Below are positions 18,396 to 26,997 of a stretch of DNA of 64,000 nucleotides, piece by piece (the stretch's first letter is position 1; each line of letters starts with the position of its first letter). The DNA is taken from NCBI RefSeq assembly GCF_000340965.1, contig NZ_ANAY01000031.1:1-64000 (forward strand), given 5' to 3'. This DNA is from Nocardiopsis kunsanensis DSM 44524. Lineage in GTDB: Bacteria > Actinomycetota > Actinomycetes > Streptosporangiales > Streptosporangiaceae. The position numbers and the translations under genes were made by a program. The notes beneath the pieces are model-generated. The model ran no database searches and was not told the DNA's origin. It saw nothing but the letters and a program-made list of their open reading frames with translations.

Positions 18396-18878
18396 CTACT
18401 CCACGTCCTGGTACCTGCGCTCGCGGCGCACCAGCGCCGAGCCGCGGCCGTCGACCCCGGGCAGTCCGATCACGTCGGCGAAGAAGACCATGTGGTCGCC
18501 GACCTCCACCGTGTGCCGCACCCGGCACTCCAAGGCCACCAGCGCCTCCTTCAGCACCAGCGCGCCCGTCCGGTCGCCGCGGTCGTGCGGCTGGTTGGCC
18601 ACCAACAGGCGGGCGCTGGGGCGGCCCGCGGCAGCGAAGCGCCCCGCCAGCGCCTTCTGCGACGAACCGAGCACGTTCACCGCGAAGGCCCCCACCTCCT
18701 CCATGACCTCGGCCATGTAACCGGAGGAGTCGACGTTCACCGAGATCACCGCAGGCTCCGCCGAGACCGAACCGAAGGCGGTCACGGTCGCACCGATGTC
18801 GTCGCGTCCGTCGGCCACCGTCACGACGGTCACCCCCGTCGCGAAGGCGGACATCGCGTCCAAGTACTGATCGCTCAC
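18396..18878 (-). CDS. Flavin reductase family protein
   Basis: A 160-residue FMN-binding split-barrel protein (HpaC/DIM6-NTAB type). Signatures are FATGVTVVTVADGRDDIGATVTAFGSVSAEP and the later LGSSQKALAGRFA. Such proteins reduce FMN or FAD with NAD(P)H to supply two-component monooxygenases. The start is a GTG at 18878. No partner oxygenase lies next to it, so the acceptor is unknown. Confidence 0.9.
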   Translation of the reverse strand: MSDQYLDAMSAFATGVTVVTVADGRDDIGATVTAFGSVSAEPAVISVNVDSSGYMAEVMEEVGAFAVNVLGSSQKALAGRFAAAGRPSARLLVANQPHDRGDRTGALVLKEALVALECRVRHTVEVGDHMVFFADVIGLPGVDGRGSALVRRERRYQDVE

Positions 18879-18918
18879 TGTCGTCGTGCTCCCCGTGTCG
18901 AAGCTCGGGCGGTCCCGG

Positions 18919-20640
18919 TCAGCGCAGGTCCCAGCTGCCGGGCATGGTCAGCGGCCCCGTCTCGGGCAGTCCCAGCTGCGCCGCGACGTCGGCCAGCGCA
19001 CCCCACGGGCTGAGGGTGGTCTCCGGGTCGGCGGCCGACAGGTCCTCGCTCGACTCGTGCCGGCGCAGCTGGTCGAGCGGGTGCGTACGCGGGAACCCGC
19101 GCACGGGCAGGGCACCCGCGCCGACCCGGTCGCGAACCAGGCGGATCGCGGTCTCCAACCCGCCGAGCTCGTCCACCAGGCCGCGCTCGTGGGCGTCGGC
19201 ACCGGTCCAGATGCGGCCCTTGGCGACCTCGTGGATCTCGTCCCAGGTGCGGCCGCGGGCGCGTGCGACCTTGGTGACGAAGTCCTCGTAGGTGCTGTCC
19301 AGGATCGCGTTGATCCGTTCCCACTCCGACTCGGTGAAACGACGGTCGGAGGAGAACATCCCGGCGTGCTCGCCGCGGGCCGCCGAGTCCGTGGTCAGGC
19401 CCAGGCGCTCCATGAGCCGGCCGTAGACGGCCTTTCCGGTGATCACGCCGATGGAACCGGTGATGGTCCCGGGTTGGGCGACGATCGCGTCCGAGCCCAG
19501 CGCCACGTAGTAACCGCCGGAGCCGGCCACACCTCCCATGGTGGTGACGACCGGCTTGCCCGCCTGCCTGGTCAGCTCGCTCTCCCGCCGGATGAGATCG
19601 GAGGCCACGGCCGAACCGCCCCCGCTGTCGACCCGGAAGACCACACCCTTGACCTGCGGGTCCTGGCGGGCGGCACGGAAGGCCGCCCCGACGGTGTCCG
19701 ACCCCATGACGGTGCCGCCCGAGAGCGCGGACCTGCGGGACTTGCCCAACATGATGGCGCCGCCGGCCGAGATCACCGCGATGTAATCGGGGCCCCCGGC
19801 CGCGCGCGGCCGGGGCTGGGGTGCGTGTCGGCGGTGGTAGCGGGTGACGAACTGCAGGCGCGGCTCGACGCCGTGTTCCTGCCGGACCTCCTCCAGCAGG
19901 TCGGCGTAGACCTGGTCGCGGTAGCCGAGGCGGTCCACGAGCCCGGCTTCCAGAGCTTCCCCGGCCAGGACCGGACCGCGGTCGACGAGCTCGCGCACCC
20001 GCTCCTCGGTCAGCCCGCGGGTCTCGGAGACCGCCTTCACCAGCTGGCCGTTCACCGACTCCAGGATCGCGTCCACGGCCTCGCGGTGGGCGTCGGTGAA
20101 CCCGGTCTCGGTGTATGTGTCCATCGCGCTCTTGTACTCGTGGCGCCGACCGACCTCGAAGTCGACGTCGAGTTTGTCGGCGGCGCCTTTGGCGAAGACC
20201 TGCTGCCACTGCATCCCGGTGAGTCCGAGCAGCCCGGTGGGTGCCATGATCACCCGGGAGAAGGCGGTGGCGATGTAATAGGGCAGGTTGCCGTTGTCGG
20301 CTTCGCCGAAGGTGTCGGCCCAGGCCACGGCGGTCTTGCCCGTGGACCGGAAGTCGGCGATGCAGTCCCGCAGTTCCTGCGCGCGTGCGGTGTGGAAGGA
20401 ACGTGCGTCCACTCGGACCACGAGCGCGGCCACGCGGGGGTCGCGGGCGCCGCGGCGCAGTCCCTCGATCACCTCGAGGTAGTGCTGCTTGCGCCGGTTG
20501 AGCAGTTGCCCGAGAGGATCGCCGGGGTTCTCGTCCGTCACCCCTTCCGTCAGGTCGAGTTCGAGCACCAGAGGGGCCTTGGGCCCGGGTACGAACCGCT
20601 TCAGGGACAGGGGTTCCGTGATCTTTGCGAGGTCCACCAT
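18919..20640 (-). CDS. sppA: Signal peptide peptidase SppA, 67K type
   Basis: A 573-residue ClpP-fold membrane-associated serine protease that clears cleaved signal peptides. It has the double-domain form: the N-terminal half carries the general-base lysine (Lys170 in RRHEYKSAMD) and the C-terminal half the nucleophile Ser374 in GVAGSGGYYVA, matching Lys209/Ser409 of E. coli SppA. No obvious N-terminal transmembrane anchor is seen, unlike the E. coli enzyme. The flavin reductase starts 40 bases downstream on the same strand. Confidence 0.93.
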   Translation of the reverse strand: MVDLAKITEPLSLKRFVPGPKAPLVLELDLTEGVTDENPGDPLGQLLNRRKQHYLEVIEGLRRGARDPRVAALVVRVDARSFHTARAQELRDCIADFRSTGKTAVAWADTFGEADNGNLPYYIATAFSRVIMAPTGLLGLTGMQWQQVFAKGAADKLDVDFEVGRRHEYKSAMDTYTETGFTDAHREAVDAILESVNGQLVKAVSETRGLTEERVRELVDRGPVLAGEALEAGLVDRLGYRDQVYADLLEEVRQEHGVEPRLQFVTRYHRRHAPQPRPRAAGGPDYIAVISAGGAIMLGKSRRSALSGGTVMGSDTVGAAFRAARQDPQVKGVVFRVDSGGGSAVASDLIRRESELTRQAGKPVVTTMGGVAGSGGYYVALGSDAIVAQPGTITGSIGVITGKAVYGRLMERLGLTTDSAARGEHAGMFSSDRRFTESEWERINAILDSTYEDFVTKVARARGRTWDEIHEVAKGRIWTGADAHERGLVDELGGLETAIRLVRDRVGAGALPVRGFPRTHPLDQLRRHESSEDLSAADPETTLSPWGALADVAAQLGLPETGPLTMPGSWDLR

Positions 20641-20771
20641 GGGGTCAGCCTAGTACCCGTGGTCCGGGCCGGGACGGGGCTCGGACACAACCGGGCCGTC
20701 CACGGCCGGACCTGCCGCCCGGTTCCGCCATCACAGCCGTCCGCGCGGTGATCGACCGGCCCCGGCCCGAC

Positions 20772-20803
20772 CGGACCGGACATGTGGGCTCTTGTCCGGT
20801 CCG
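20772..20803. promoter_or_regulatory. Inverted repeat in the sppA / lipoprotein divergent region
   Basis: CGGACCGGACA (20772-20782) and TGTCCGGTCCG (20793-20803) form a perfect 11-bp inverted repeat with a 10-base centre. It lies between two divergent starts, so an operator is more likely than a terminator. Confidence 0.4.
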
Positions 20804-20884
20804 TTCCGGTGCGCGTGGTGTGCCGGATCGGCGCTAGGGTCGGGTCTGTTCTGCACCTGGGACACAAGGCTTGAGAGGAGCGAC

Positions 20885-21568
20885 ATGGCGGGCACGACAG
20901 GTGGGGCTGCCCACGGCAGGTTGCGCGGACGCGTCGGCTTGGGGGCGGGGGCCGCGGCCGCCGTGCTCGTGCTCAGCGCCTGTGGCGGGGACGGCGGGTC
21001 CCTGGAGGAGGTCGAACTCCAAGCGGGCGAGGGCGGGATGATGCCGCCGGTCGCCCCGACCGAGGAGGAAGGCACCACCACCGTCGACGCCGACGGGGTG
21101 AGCATGGAGGTCCCCGAGGACTGGGAGATCCAGGAAGAGGGCGGGAACCTGTGCCTGACCCCTCCCGGCCAGCCCGCCTGCGCCTACGGCTCACTCCAGC
21201 TCCTCACCGGCGCCGCCGACCAGCACCCCCAGAACTGGCCGTTGGAGGGGGATGCCTTCGCCGCCGACGACGGTTGGGCCGACAACACCGACAGCTGCCG
21301 GAGCCTCAACACCGCAGCTTCCGGCAACATCGGCGTGGAGAGCGCGGAGCTGACCAACCCGGCCGAGTTCTTCGTGCACGCCGACGAGCTGAAGTCGCAC
21401 CACGCGGTCTGGGACGTCTCCTGCGTCAACGGCGACAGCTTCGAGGTGCGCATGTGGTTCCTGCCGGTCTCGGACGTGCTCCTGTACGTGTGGTCGGCCG
21501 ACCCGCAGTACGACCAGGTCTACGAGCGGGCCGCCGAGACCATGGACACCACCGCCCACGGGAACTGA
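20885..21568 (+). CDS. Secreted lipoprotein of unknown function
   Basis: A 227-residue protein with a lipoprotein signal peptide ending in LSAC (near residue 35). The mature part is acidic with six or more scattered cysteines after residue 85 (LCLTPPGQPAC, SCRSLN, VSCVNG) that could form disulfides outside the cell. No domain is recognised. The ATG at 20885 follows GAGAGGAG; a TAGGGT element at 20834-20839 could be the -10 box. It is divergent from sppA and followed by a terminator, so it is probably monocistronic. Confidence 0.8.
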   Translation: MAGTTGGAAHGRLRGRVGLGAGAAAAVLVLSACGGDGGSLEEVELQAGEGGMMPPVAPTEEEGTTTVDADGVSMEVPEDWEIQEEGGNLCLTPPGQPACAYGSLQLLTGAADQHPQNWPLEGDAFAADDGWADNTDSCRSLNTAASGNIGVESAELTNPAEFFVHADELKSHHAVWDVSCVNGDSFEVRMWFLPVSDVLLYVWSADPQYDQVYERAAETMDTTAHGN

Positions 21569-21570
21569 TC

Positions 21571-21598
21571 GGCCCCGCAGATTCTGCGATCGGGGGCC
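21571..21598 (+). terminator. Terminator of the lipoprotein gene
   Basis: GGCCCC (21571-21576) pairs with GGGGCC (21593-21598), enclosing GCAG/CTGC, three bases after the stop codon. Confidence 0.5.
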
Positions 21599-21680
21599 TG
21601 CGCGGTCCCCGGAGGCCATAGGGTCGTAGGCACTACACGAAGAAGAGCTCAGCTACGGCGCAGATGCGGGGTGCAGCCTG

Positions 21681-22970
21681 GTGACCACCATGGGATCGGC
21701 GGAACGGATCGGACAGTTCACACTGGACAACGGACTCCGGCTGGTGACGGCGCCCGCGTCCACCGGCCAGGTCGCCGCCGTGAACCTCTGGTACGGGGTC
21801 GGCTCCCGCCACGAGGTGCCCGGGCGTACCGGCTTCGCCCACCTGTTCGAGCACCTGATGTTCCAGGGCAGCGGCAACGTGGCCAAGGCCGAGCACTTCG
21901 ACGTGGTGGAGCGTCTGGGCGGTGACATCAACGCCTCGACCTCCACCGACCGCACCAACTACTTCGAGACGGTGCCCACCCATTCCCTGGACCTCATCCT
22001 GTGGCTGGAGGCCGACCGTCTGGCGAGCCTGCGCGAGGGCATGACCCAGGAGGTGCTGGACAACCAGCGCGACGTGGTCAAGAACGAGCGCCGCCAGCGC
22101 TACGACAACCAGCCCTACGGCACGGCCCTGGAGCGCATCCTGGGTCTGGCCTACCCGGAGGGCCACCCCTACCACCACCCCACGATCGGCTCGATGGCCG
22201 ACCTGGACGCCGCGGACCTGGACTACGTCAAGTCCTTCCACAAGGCCCACTACGGCCCGGACAACTGTGTCCTGACGGTCGTCAGCGACCTGGACCCCGA
22301 GGACGTCCTGGCGCGGGTGGAGGAGTTCTTCGGTTCCGTCCCGGCCCGGGGGGAGCTGCCCGAGACCCCCGACGCCGCGCTGAACTCGCCCCTGAACGGG
22401 CCCGTGCGCGACGGGGTCGTGGAGACCGTGCCCGCCCCCGGCGTGTTCGTCGGGTTCCGGACCCCCTCCTACGGTGAGCGCGAGTTCGACGTTCTGCACC
22501 TGGCCTCGGCCGTGCTGGGCCAGGGACAGGGCAGCCGCCTGTACCGCGACCTGGTCGTGGACCGCCCCATCGCAGCCGACGACGGAGGCGGGGCCGCCGA
22601 CATCCTGCCCTTCCGTTACACCGACAGCCTGCTGTTGGTGAACATGCTCGCCCGTGAGGGCGTGAGCGGAGACGTGCTGGAGCAGGCCGTGCGCGAGACC
22701 GTGGCCACGCTGGCCGAGGGCGTGACCGAGGAGGAGCTGGACCGCGCCCGCGCGATCCTGGAACTCGACCACCTCCAGAGCATCTCCGGCCCGTCCGGCC
22801 TCGCCGACAGCCTCAGCTCCTGCACCCAGCTGTTCGACGACCCGACTCTGGCCTACACCTGGCCCAGCCGCTGGAGTGACATCACCGCCGAAGAGGTGCG
22901 CGCAGCCGCCGAGCGCCTGCTCGTCGACGACAACATGCTCGTGGTCCGTTTCGACCCCGAGACAGCGTAG
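21681..22970 (+). CDS. M16 family zinc metallopeptidase, catalytic partner
   Basis: A 429-residue pitrilysin/insulinase-type protease. The inverted zinc motif HLFEH is at 54-58 and the third ligand Glu136 lies in VVKNERRQR, so the site is complete. The GTG at 21681 starts the protein. A second, non-catalytic M16 subunit is encoded 329 bases downstream; such pairs form heterodimers in which the inactive subunit helps bind peptides. No signal peptide is seen, so it is probably cytoplasmic. Confidence 0.92.
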   Translation: MTTMGSAERIGQFTLDNGLRLVTAPASTGQVAAVNLWYGVGSRHEVPGRTGFAHLFEHLMFQGSGNVAKAEHFDVVERLGGDINASTSTDRTNYFETVPTHSLDLILWLEADRLASLREGMTQEVLDNQRDVVKNERRQRYDNQPYGTALERILGLAYPEGHPYHHPTIGSMADLDAADLDYVKSFHKAHYGPDNCVLTVVSDLDPEDVLARVEEFFGSVPARGELPETPDAALNSPLNGPVRDGVVETVPAPGVFVGFRTPSYGEREFDVLHLASAVLGQGQGSRLYRDLVVDRPIAADDGGGAADILPFRYTDSLLLVNMLAREGVSGDVLEQAVRETVATLAEGVTEEELDRARAILELDHLQSISGPSGLADSLSSCTQLFDDPTLAYTWPSRWSDITAEEVRAAAERLLVDDNMLVVRFDPETA

Positions 22971-23299
22971 GGCACGCTCGGTGGACACCGTTTTCCTGCT
23001 GCGCGTCGCCCCAGCGGCACTCTCGCTGTGTTCTCGTCAGTCGACGGCACATCCAGGCCGACTCCTTCTTCGGCCTTGCGAGAGCACCACTGGATACGCT
23101 CACCCGTCGCCCGCCACCAACCCTCAACGGGCGCCTTCGGCGCAGTACTGGTCCGAGCGACGGAAGGCATCCACCGAACGCACCCTGACTCCGACCGCTT
23201 CCTGACCGCGCGGCGGTGCGGCCCCCGGACCGTTCCGGGAGGTGCCGCCCGCCCGGGTTCCCACCGTCAAGCCGTTCGCAGCAGAAAGAGCCGCACAGC
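22971..23299. other. Gene-free spacer splitting the M16 pair, with a lower-GC block
   Basis: Partner M16 genes usually touch, but here 329 bases intervene. About 22985-23180 has lower GC and codon-like texture on the minus strand (GERIQWCSRKAEEGVGLDVP can be read without stops), with small hairpins such as GCGCC/GGCGC near 23131-23143. No start, ribosome site or known domain supports a gene. It could be a decayed insertion or a repeated intergenic element. Confidence 0.4.
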
Positions 23300-24646
23300 A
23301 TGTCGCAGACCCGCCCGGAACTCGGGGCCCCGGCTTCGTTCACCTTCCCCCGGCCCCAGCGCATCGACGTGGGGGCCGGCACGGTCGTCGCCATCGACGT
23401 CCCCGGCCAGCTCCTGGTCTCCCTCCGCCTCGTCCACCAGCACGGCGCCGCGCTCGAGCCGCTGGACGCCATGGGCGTGGGCCTCCTGACCAGTGAGGTC
23501 CTGGAGGACGGCCCCGACGGCAACAGTTCCCTGGCCCCGGCCCTGGAACGCCACGGCGCCGAGTGGACCTCCCGTGTCACCTGGGACGCCTTCGTCACGG
23601 GACTCGACGTCCCGGCCAACCGTCTGAACCAAGCGGTCCGGCTGTTCGCCGACGCTGTGCGCAGGCCCGCCCTGAACTCCGACGACGTCCTGCGCCGCCG
23701 TGAACAGCTCGTGGAACGTTTCTGGCTGGAGACCGCCTCCGCCCAGACCCTGGCGATGCGCAGCGTCGGCAGGCAGCTCTTCACGGGCCGCTACGGCACC
23801 CCGCTGGCCGGCGGTCCCGGCAAGCTCGGGACGGTCACCCCCGAGCAGGTCGCGGCCTTCCACGGCGACAGCCTCGCCTCCACGGCCGGCACGCTGGTGG
23901 TCGTGGGCGACCTGACCGGTGTGGACCTGACCGAGCTCGGCAGGACCGTCTTCGGCGACACCGCCGCCGCGCGCGAGCGGGACCTGAGTACGCCCGAGGC
24001 ACCGGACGGTGAGCTGCCGCGCGTGGTCGTCATGGACCGGCCCGGTTCGGTGCAGTCGGCGTTGGTCGTCGCCCACCGCGTGCCTTCCCGCAAGGAGGTC
24101 GACCTGCCGCGCGCCGAGGGGGTCAGCGAGATCCTCGGGGGCATGTTCACCTCCCGCCTCAACATGGAGCTGCGCGAGCGCCTGGGGTACACCTACGGCG
24201 CCGGCTCCGGTTTCGACCTGCGCCGCGACGCCGGGGTGTTCCTCATGAGCACTCAGGTGGAGGCCGACACCACCGCGCACTCGATCACCTCCTCCCTGGA
24301 GCAGATGGACAAACTGCGCGAGGAGGGGGTCACCGAGCAGGAGCTGGAGACCGTGCGCGAGTCCAACACCGTGGGGCTGCCGGTGTCCTACTCCACCGCC
24401 CGCTCCATGGCGGGCGCGCTCGTGGACATGGTCGTGCACGACCTTCCGGACGACCACATCGACCGTCAGCGCGCCGGATACGAGAAGCTCACCCGCGAGA
24501 GCCTGGACTCGGCGGCTCAGGAGTACCTGCACCCCGAGCAGGCGGTCGTGGTCGTGGCCGGTGATGCCGAACGCCTGCGTGAGCCCCTGTCCGGGGCCGG
24601 TGTCGGCCCGGTCGAGGTCCTCGACCCCGAGACCCTCTGGGCCTGA
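23300..24646 (+). CDS. M16 family protein, non-catalytic partner
   Basis: A 448-residue M16 homologue. At the position of the zinc motif it reads LLTSEVLEDG, so HxxEH is absent and it cannot bind zinc in the usual way. The substrate-binding C-terminal motif is kept (RLNMELRERLGYTYGAGSGF). The ATG at 23300 is chosen at the start of homology. Together with the upstream active subunit it probably forms a heterodimeric peptidase. Confidence 0.9.
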   Translation: MSQTRPELGAPASFTFPRPQRIDVGAGTVVAIDVPGQLLVSLRLVHQHGAALEPLDAMGVGLLTSEVLEDGPDGNSSLAPALERHGAEWTSRVTWDAFVTGLDVPANRLNQAVRLFADAVRRPALNSDDVLRRREQLVERFWLETASAQTLAMRSVGRQLFTGRYGTPLAGGPGKLGTVTPEQVAAFHGDSLASTAGTLVVVGDLTGVDLTELGRTVFGDTAAARERDLSTPEAPDGELPRVVVMDRPGSVQSALVVAHRVPSRKEVDLPRAEGVSEILGGMFTSRLNMELRERLGYTYGAGSGFDLRRDAGVFLMSTQVEADTTAHSITSSLEQMDKLREEGVTEQELETVRESNTVGLPVSYSTARSMAGALVDMVVHDLPDDHIDRQRAGYEKLTRESLDSAAQEYLHPEQAVVVVAGDAERLREPLSGAGVGPVEVLDPETLWA

Positions 24647-24700
24647 GCCCCGGCCGCCGGGCCTGCCCCCTCCGGCGGAGCGAAATCGATTCGTGATCAA

Positions 24701-24736
24701 GGGCACGTGTGAGTGCATGGACGCCTGCACGTGCCC
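24701..24736 (+). terminator. Inverted repeat, probable terminator of the M16 unit
   Basis: GGGCACGTG (24701-24709) and CACGTGCCC (24728-24736) pair perfectly with an 18-base loop, 54 bases past the stop. No T-tract follows directly, so an operator for the kinase gene is an alternative. The rest of the 315-base gap (24647-24961) shows no gene other than the mini-ORF at 24951. Confidence 0.45.
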
Positions 24737-24950
24737 CTGACATGGGTTTTGCGATCCCCTGTCCGGCGAAGACGCACTTACGCGTGGCGCAGGTCACAGC
24801 ATGTCGGCGCCCAGCTCGGACATAACGAAAGCGAACCTTTGTACCGGTCTTCCGGTAACCGTCGGCATGATCCCCGTGCCAGGCTGGTATAACGATGGAC
24901 CCGACCACCTGAGTGGTGGCGGCGACAGTAACGCTCCGCAGGAGGCCACC

Positions 24951-24977
24951 ATGGCCGGTGAATGGACCCGTGGATAA
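24951..24977 (+). CDS. Eight-codon mini-ORF overlapping the kinase start
   Basis: The ATG at 24951 has the only strong ribosome site in the region (AGGAGG at 24939-24944, correct spacing) and encodes MAGEWTRG, ending in TAA at 24975-24977. The kinase frame opens at ATG 24962 inside it, or GTG 24980 just after its stop. This arrangement resembles a leader peptide that controls kinase translation by termination-reinitiation. A sequencing frameshift that hides the true N-terminus is the alternative. Confidence 0.4.
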   Translation: MAGEWTRG

Positions 24978-26248
24978 CCGTGTCCTCCCTAGAAAACCCT
25001 CACACCCAGAGGCCAGAGGCGTCAGCCGCCCCCGAAGAGTCGGAGGCGGCCATCAGCGCTGACGAGACCCAGGGCGGGCCCCAGAACCCCGAGCCCCGCC
25101 TGCTCAAGGGCCGCTATCAGCTGGTCTCCGAGATCGCCCGTGGCGGCGTCGGTACCGTCTGGCGTGCCATCGACCTGATCATCGACCGCGAGGTGGCGGT
25201 CAAAGAACTGCGTATCCCCGCGGACATGGGCCGCAGCGAGCGCGAGTCCCTGCTGCGGCGCACCACGCGTGAGGCGCGGGTCGCCGGCAGGCTGACCCAC
25301 CCCAGCCTCGTGACCGTCCTCGACGTCGTCGACGAGGACGACCGCCCGTGGATCGTCATGGAACTGGTCGAGGCCTCCACCCTGGAGGAGCTCATCACGC
25401 TCGGCGGCCCGCTGCCCTACCAGCGTGTGGCCGAGATCGGCCTGCAGCTCATCGACGCGCTCAAGGTCGCGCACAACGAGGGCATCGTCCACCGCGACGT
25501 CAAGCCCGAGAACGTGATGATCAGTACCGAGGGCCGCGTCGTGCTCACCGACTTCGGGCTGGCCGCCTGGAACGGCGAGTCCGCGCTCAGCTCCTCGGGC
25601 CGCATCATCGGTTCGCCGGCCTACATCTCGCCGGAGCGTGCCAAGGCCGGGCCCCTGGGGCCCGAGACCGACCTGTGGTCCCTGGGCGCCACCCTCTACA
25701 CCGCGGTGCAGGGCCGGCCTCCCTACGACCGCAAGGGCTACATCAAGATCCTGCGCCAGGCCGAACTGGACGAGCCCGCGGAAGCCACCAACGCGGGGCC
25801 GCTGGCGCCAGTACTGGCCGGCCTGCTCAAGGTCGAGCCTTCCGAGCGCCTGACCACGGAGAACGCCACGAAGATGCTGCGGATCGCCGCGCTGGCCCCG
25901 TGGGCGCCCCAGACCGACGAGAAGACCGCCGAGCACGCCCCGGCCCCGGCCGAGCCGCGTCCGGCCGTTGCCGAGGTCGATGAGCACGAGTCCGCCCGCG
26001 AACAGGCCAAGGAGCACTTCCGGGCCGGTGCGCACGTGCTCGCGGAGTCCATCAACGAACGGATCCGGCACAGCCCCGAGGCGATGAACTCGATCATGAC
26101 CTCGATCCGGGAGTCCACCGACACCCTGGGGCTGACCAGCTCGGGCCGGCACGCCGACCACCGGAGCAAACTTCCGGTCGTGCTCGCCGTCGCCCTCGGG
26201 GTGCTCGTGCTGCTCGCGATCGTGCTGTGGGCGTTGCTGGGGCGCTGA
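24962..26248 (+). CDS. Transmembrane serine/threonine protein kinase
   Basis: A 428-residue Hanks-type kinase. The ATP-binding Lys81 lies in REVAVKEL, the catalytic loop HRDVKPEN is 177-184 and DFG is 197-199; the activation segment ends in GSPAYISPE. A juxtamembrane stretch of about 100 residues leads to one C-terminal membrane span (near 405-427) with almost nothing outside, so it lacks PASTA or other sensor repeats. The glycine loop ARGGVGTVW is intact. Start choice is uncertain because the best ribosome site serves an overlapping mini-ORF. Targets are unknown. Confidence 0.92.
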   Translation: MDPWITVSSLENPHTQRPEASAAPEESEAAISADETQGGPQNPEPRLLKGRYQLVSEIARGGVGTVWRAIDLIIDREVAVKELRIPADMGRSERESLLRRTTREARVAGRLTHPSLVTVLDVVDEDDRPWIVMELVEASTLEELITLGGPLPYQRVAEIGLQLIDALKVAHNEGIVHRDVKPENVMISTEGRVVLTDFGLAAWNGESALSSSGRIIGSPAYISPERAKAGPLGPETDLWSLGATLYTAVQGRPPYDRKGYIKILRQAELDEPAEATNAGPLAPVLAGLLKVEPSERLTTENATKMLRIAALAPWAPQTDEKTAEHAPAPAEPRPAVAEVDEHESAREQAKEHFRAGAHVLAESINERIRHSPEAMNSIMTSIRESTDTLGLTSSGRHADHRSKLPVVLAVALGVLVLLAIVLWALLGR

Positions 26249-26302
26249 CCGGGCCCCGAGGTCGCCGCCGCCTGAGAAGGGGCCGCCTCCCGGAGAACAC
26301 GT

Positions 26303-26329
26303 CAGGCGCGCGAGGTATTCGCGCGCCTG
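26303..26329. terminator. Terminator between kinase gene and tRNA
   Basis: A perfect 11-bp stem (26303-26313 with 26319-26329) with loop GGTAT lies between convergent transcripts. Confidence 0.75.
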
Positions 26330-26340
26330 TGCGGTCGTGG

Positions 26341-26415
26341 TGGGGCCGGCGGGATTCGAACCCGCACTGTACAGCACCTAAAGCTGCCGTCTCCTGCCGG
26401 TTGGACTACGGCCCC
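26341..26415 (-). tRNA. tRNA with anticodon UAG (leucine-type), short variable loop
   Basis: A 75-base cloverleaf. The acceptor stem GGGGCCG/CGGCCCC is perfect with discriminator A. The T arm is GCGGG-TTCGAAT-CCCGC. The anticodon stem GCAGC/GCTGT holds loop TTTAGGT, giving anticodon UAG, which reads CUA (Leu). The D arm fits best as a 3-bp stem GTC/GAC with a 12-base loop, as in class II tRNA-Leu. However, the variable region is only ACAGT (5 bases), whereas bacterial tRNA-Leu has a long extra arm. CCA is not encoded. It lies downstream of bcp on the same strand. That it is a tRNA gene is clear; its amino acid is less so. Confidence 0.85.
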
Positions 26416-26441
26416 CGTGGCCCAACTGTACCCCGCCCGCA

Positions 26442-26466
26442 GGGCCCCGGGGATCGCCCCCGGCCC
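26442..26466 (-). terminator. Possible terminator after bcp
   Basis: GGGCCCCGGGG and CCCCCGGCCC around the ATCG loop (26453-26456) can form an imperfect hairpin between the bcp stop and the tRNA. Confidence 0.4.
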
Positions 26467-26514
26467 GCCGGTGCGCGGGTCCGGACGTTCGCGCGAGGCC
26501 CAGCGGGGAGCGGG

Positions 26515-26997
26515 TCACAGACCCAGGTCGCGCTTGAGACGGTCGACGTGGCCGGTGGCCTTCACGTTGTAGAAGGCCTTCTCGACCTTGCCGTCGGTGC
26601 CGACGACGACCGTGGAGCGGATGACGCCCTGGACGAGGCGTCCGTAGTTCTTCTTCTCCCCGAAGGCCCCGTAGGCGCTCAGCGTCTCCTTGTCGGGGTC
26701 GCCCAGGAGCGTGAAGGTCAGTCCTTCCTTGTCGCGGAACTCCCCGAGCTTGTCCGCCTTGTCGGGGGAGATGCCGATGACGGTCATCCCCGCGGACTCG
26801 AACTCGCGCAGGTTGTCGCGGAAGTCGCAGGCCTCCGTGGTGCATCCGGGGGTCATGGCGGCCGGGTAGAAGTAGAGCACGACGCGCTTGCCGGTCTCGG
26901 CCAGGACCTGGCTGAGGGTCACGGGTCTGCCGTCGGCGTCGTTCAGTGTGAAGTCCGGGGCCTGGTCGCCGGACTGGAGGCGGATCGGTTCGCTCAC
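26515..26997 (-). CDS. bcp: Thioredoxin-dependent peroxiredoxin Bcp
   Basis: A 160-residue atypical 2-Cys peroxiredoxin that reduces hydrogen and organic peroxides with thioredoxin. The peroxidatic Cys52 and resolving Cys57 lie in TPGCTTEACDFRD, the Cys-X4-Cys spacing of E. coli BCP. The GTG at 26997 with GAGGGG upstream is preferred to a longer in-frame start. The pairing with DUF3618 and a tRNA nearby is a common actinobacterial neighbourhood. Confidence 0.95.
   Translation of the reverse strand: MSEPIRLQSGDQAPDFTLNDADGRPVTLSQVLAETGKRVVLYFYPAAMTPGCTTEACDFRDNLREFESAGMTVIGISPDKADKLGEFRDKEGLTFTLLGDPDKETLSAYGAFGEKKNYGRLVQGVIRSTVVVGTDGKVEKAFYNVKATGHVDRLKRDLGL

Noticed and set aside
18886..20751. 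A 621-codon frame antisense to sppA
   Set aside because: Composition is that of a shadow (Gly/Asp/His-rich, no domain), while sppA has both catalytic residues.
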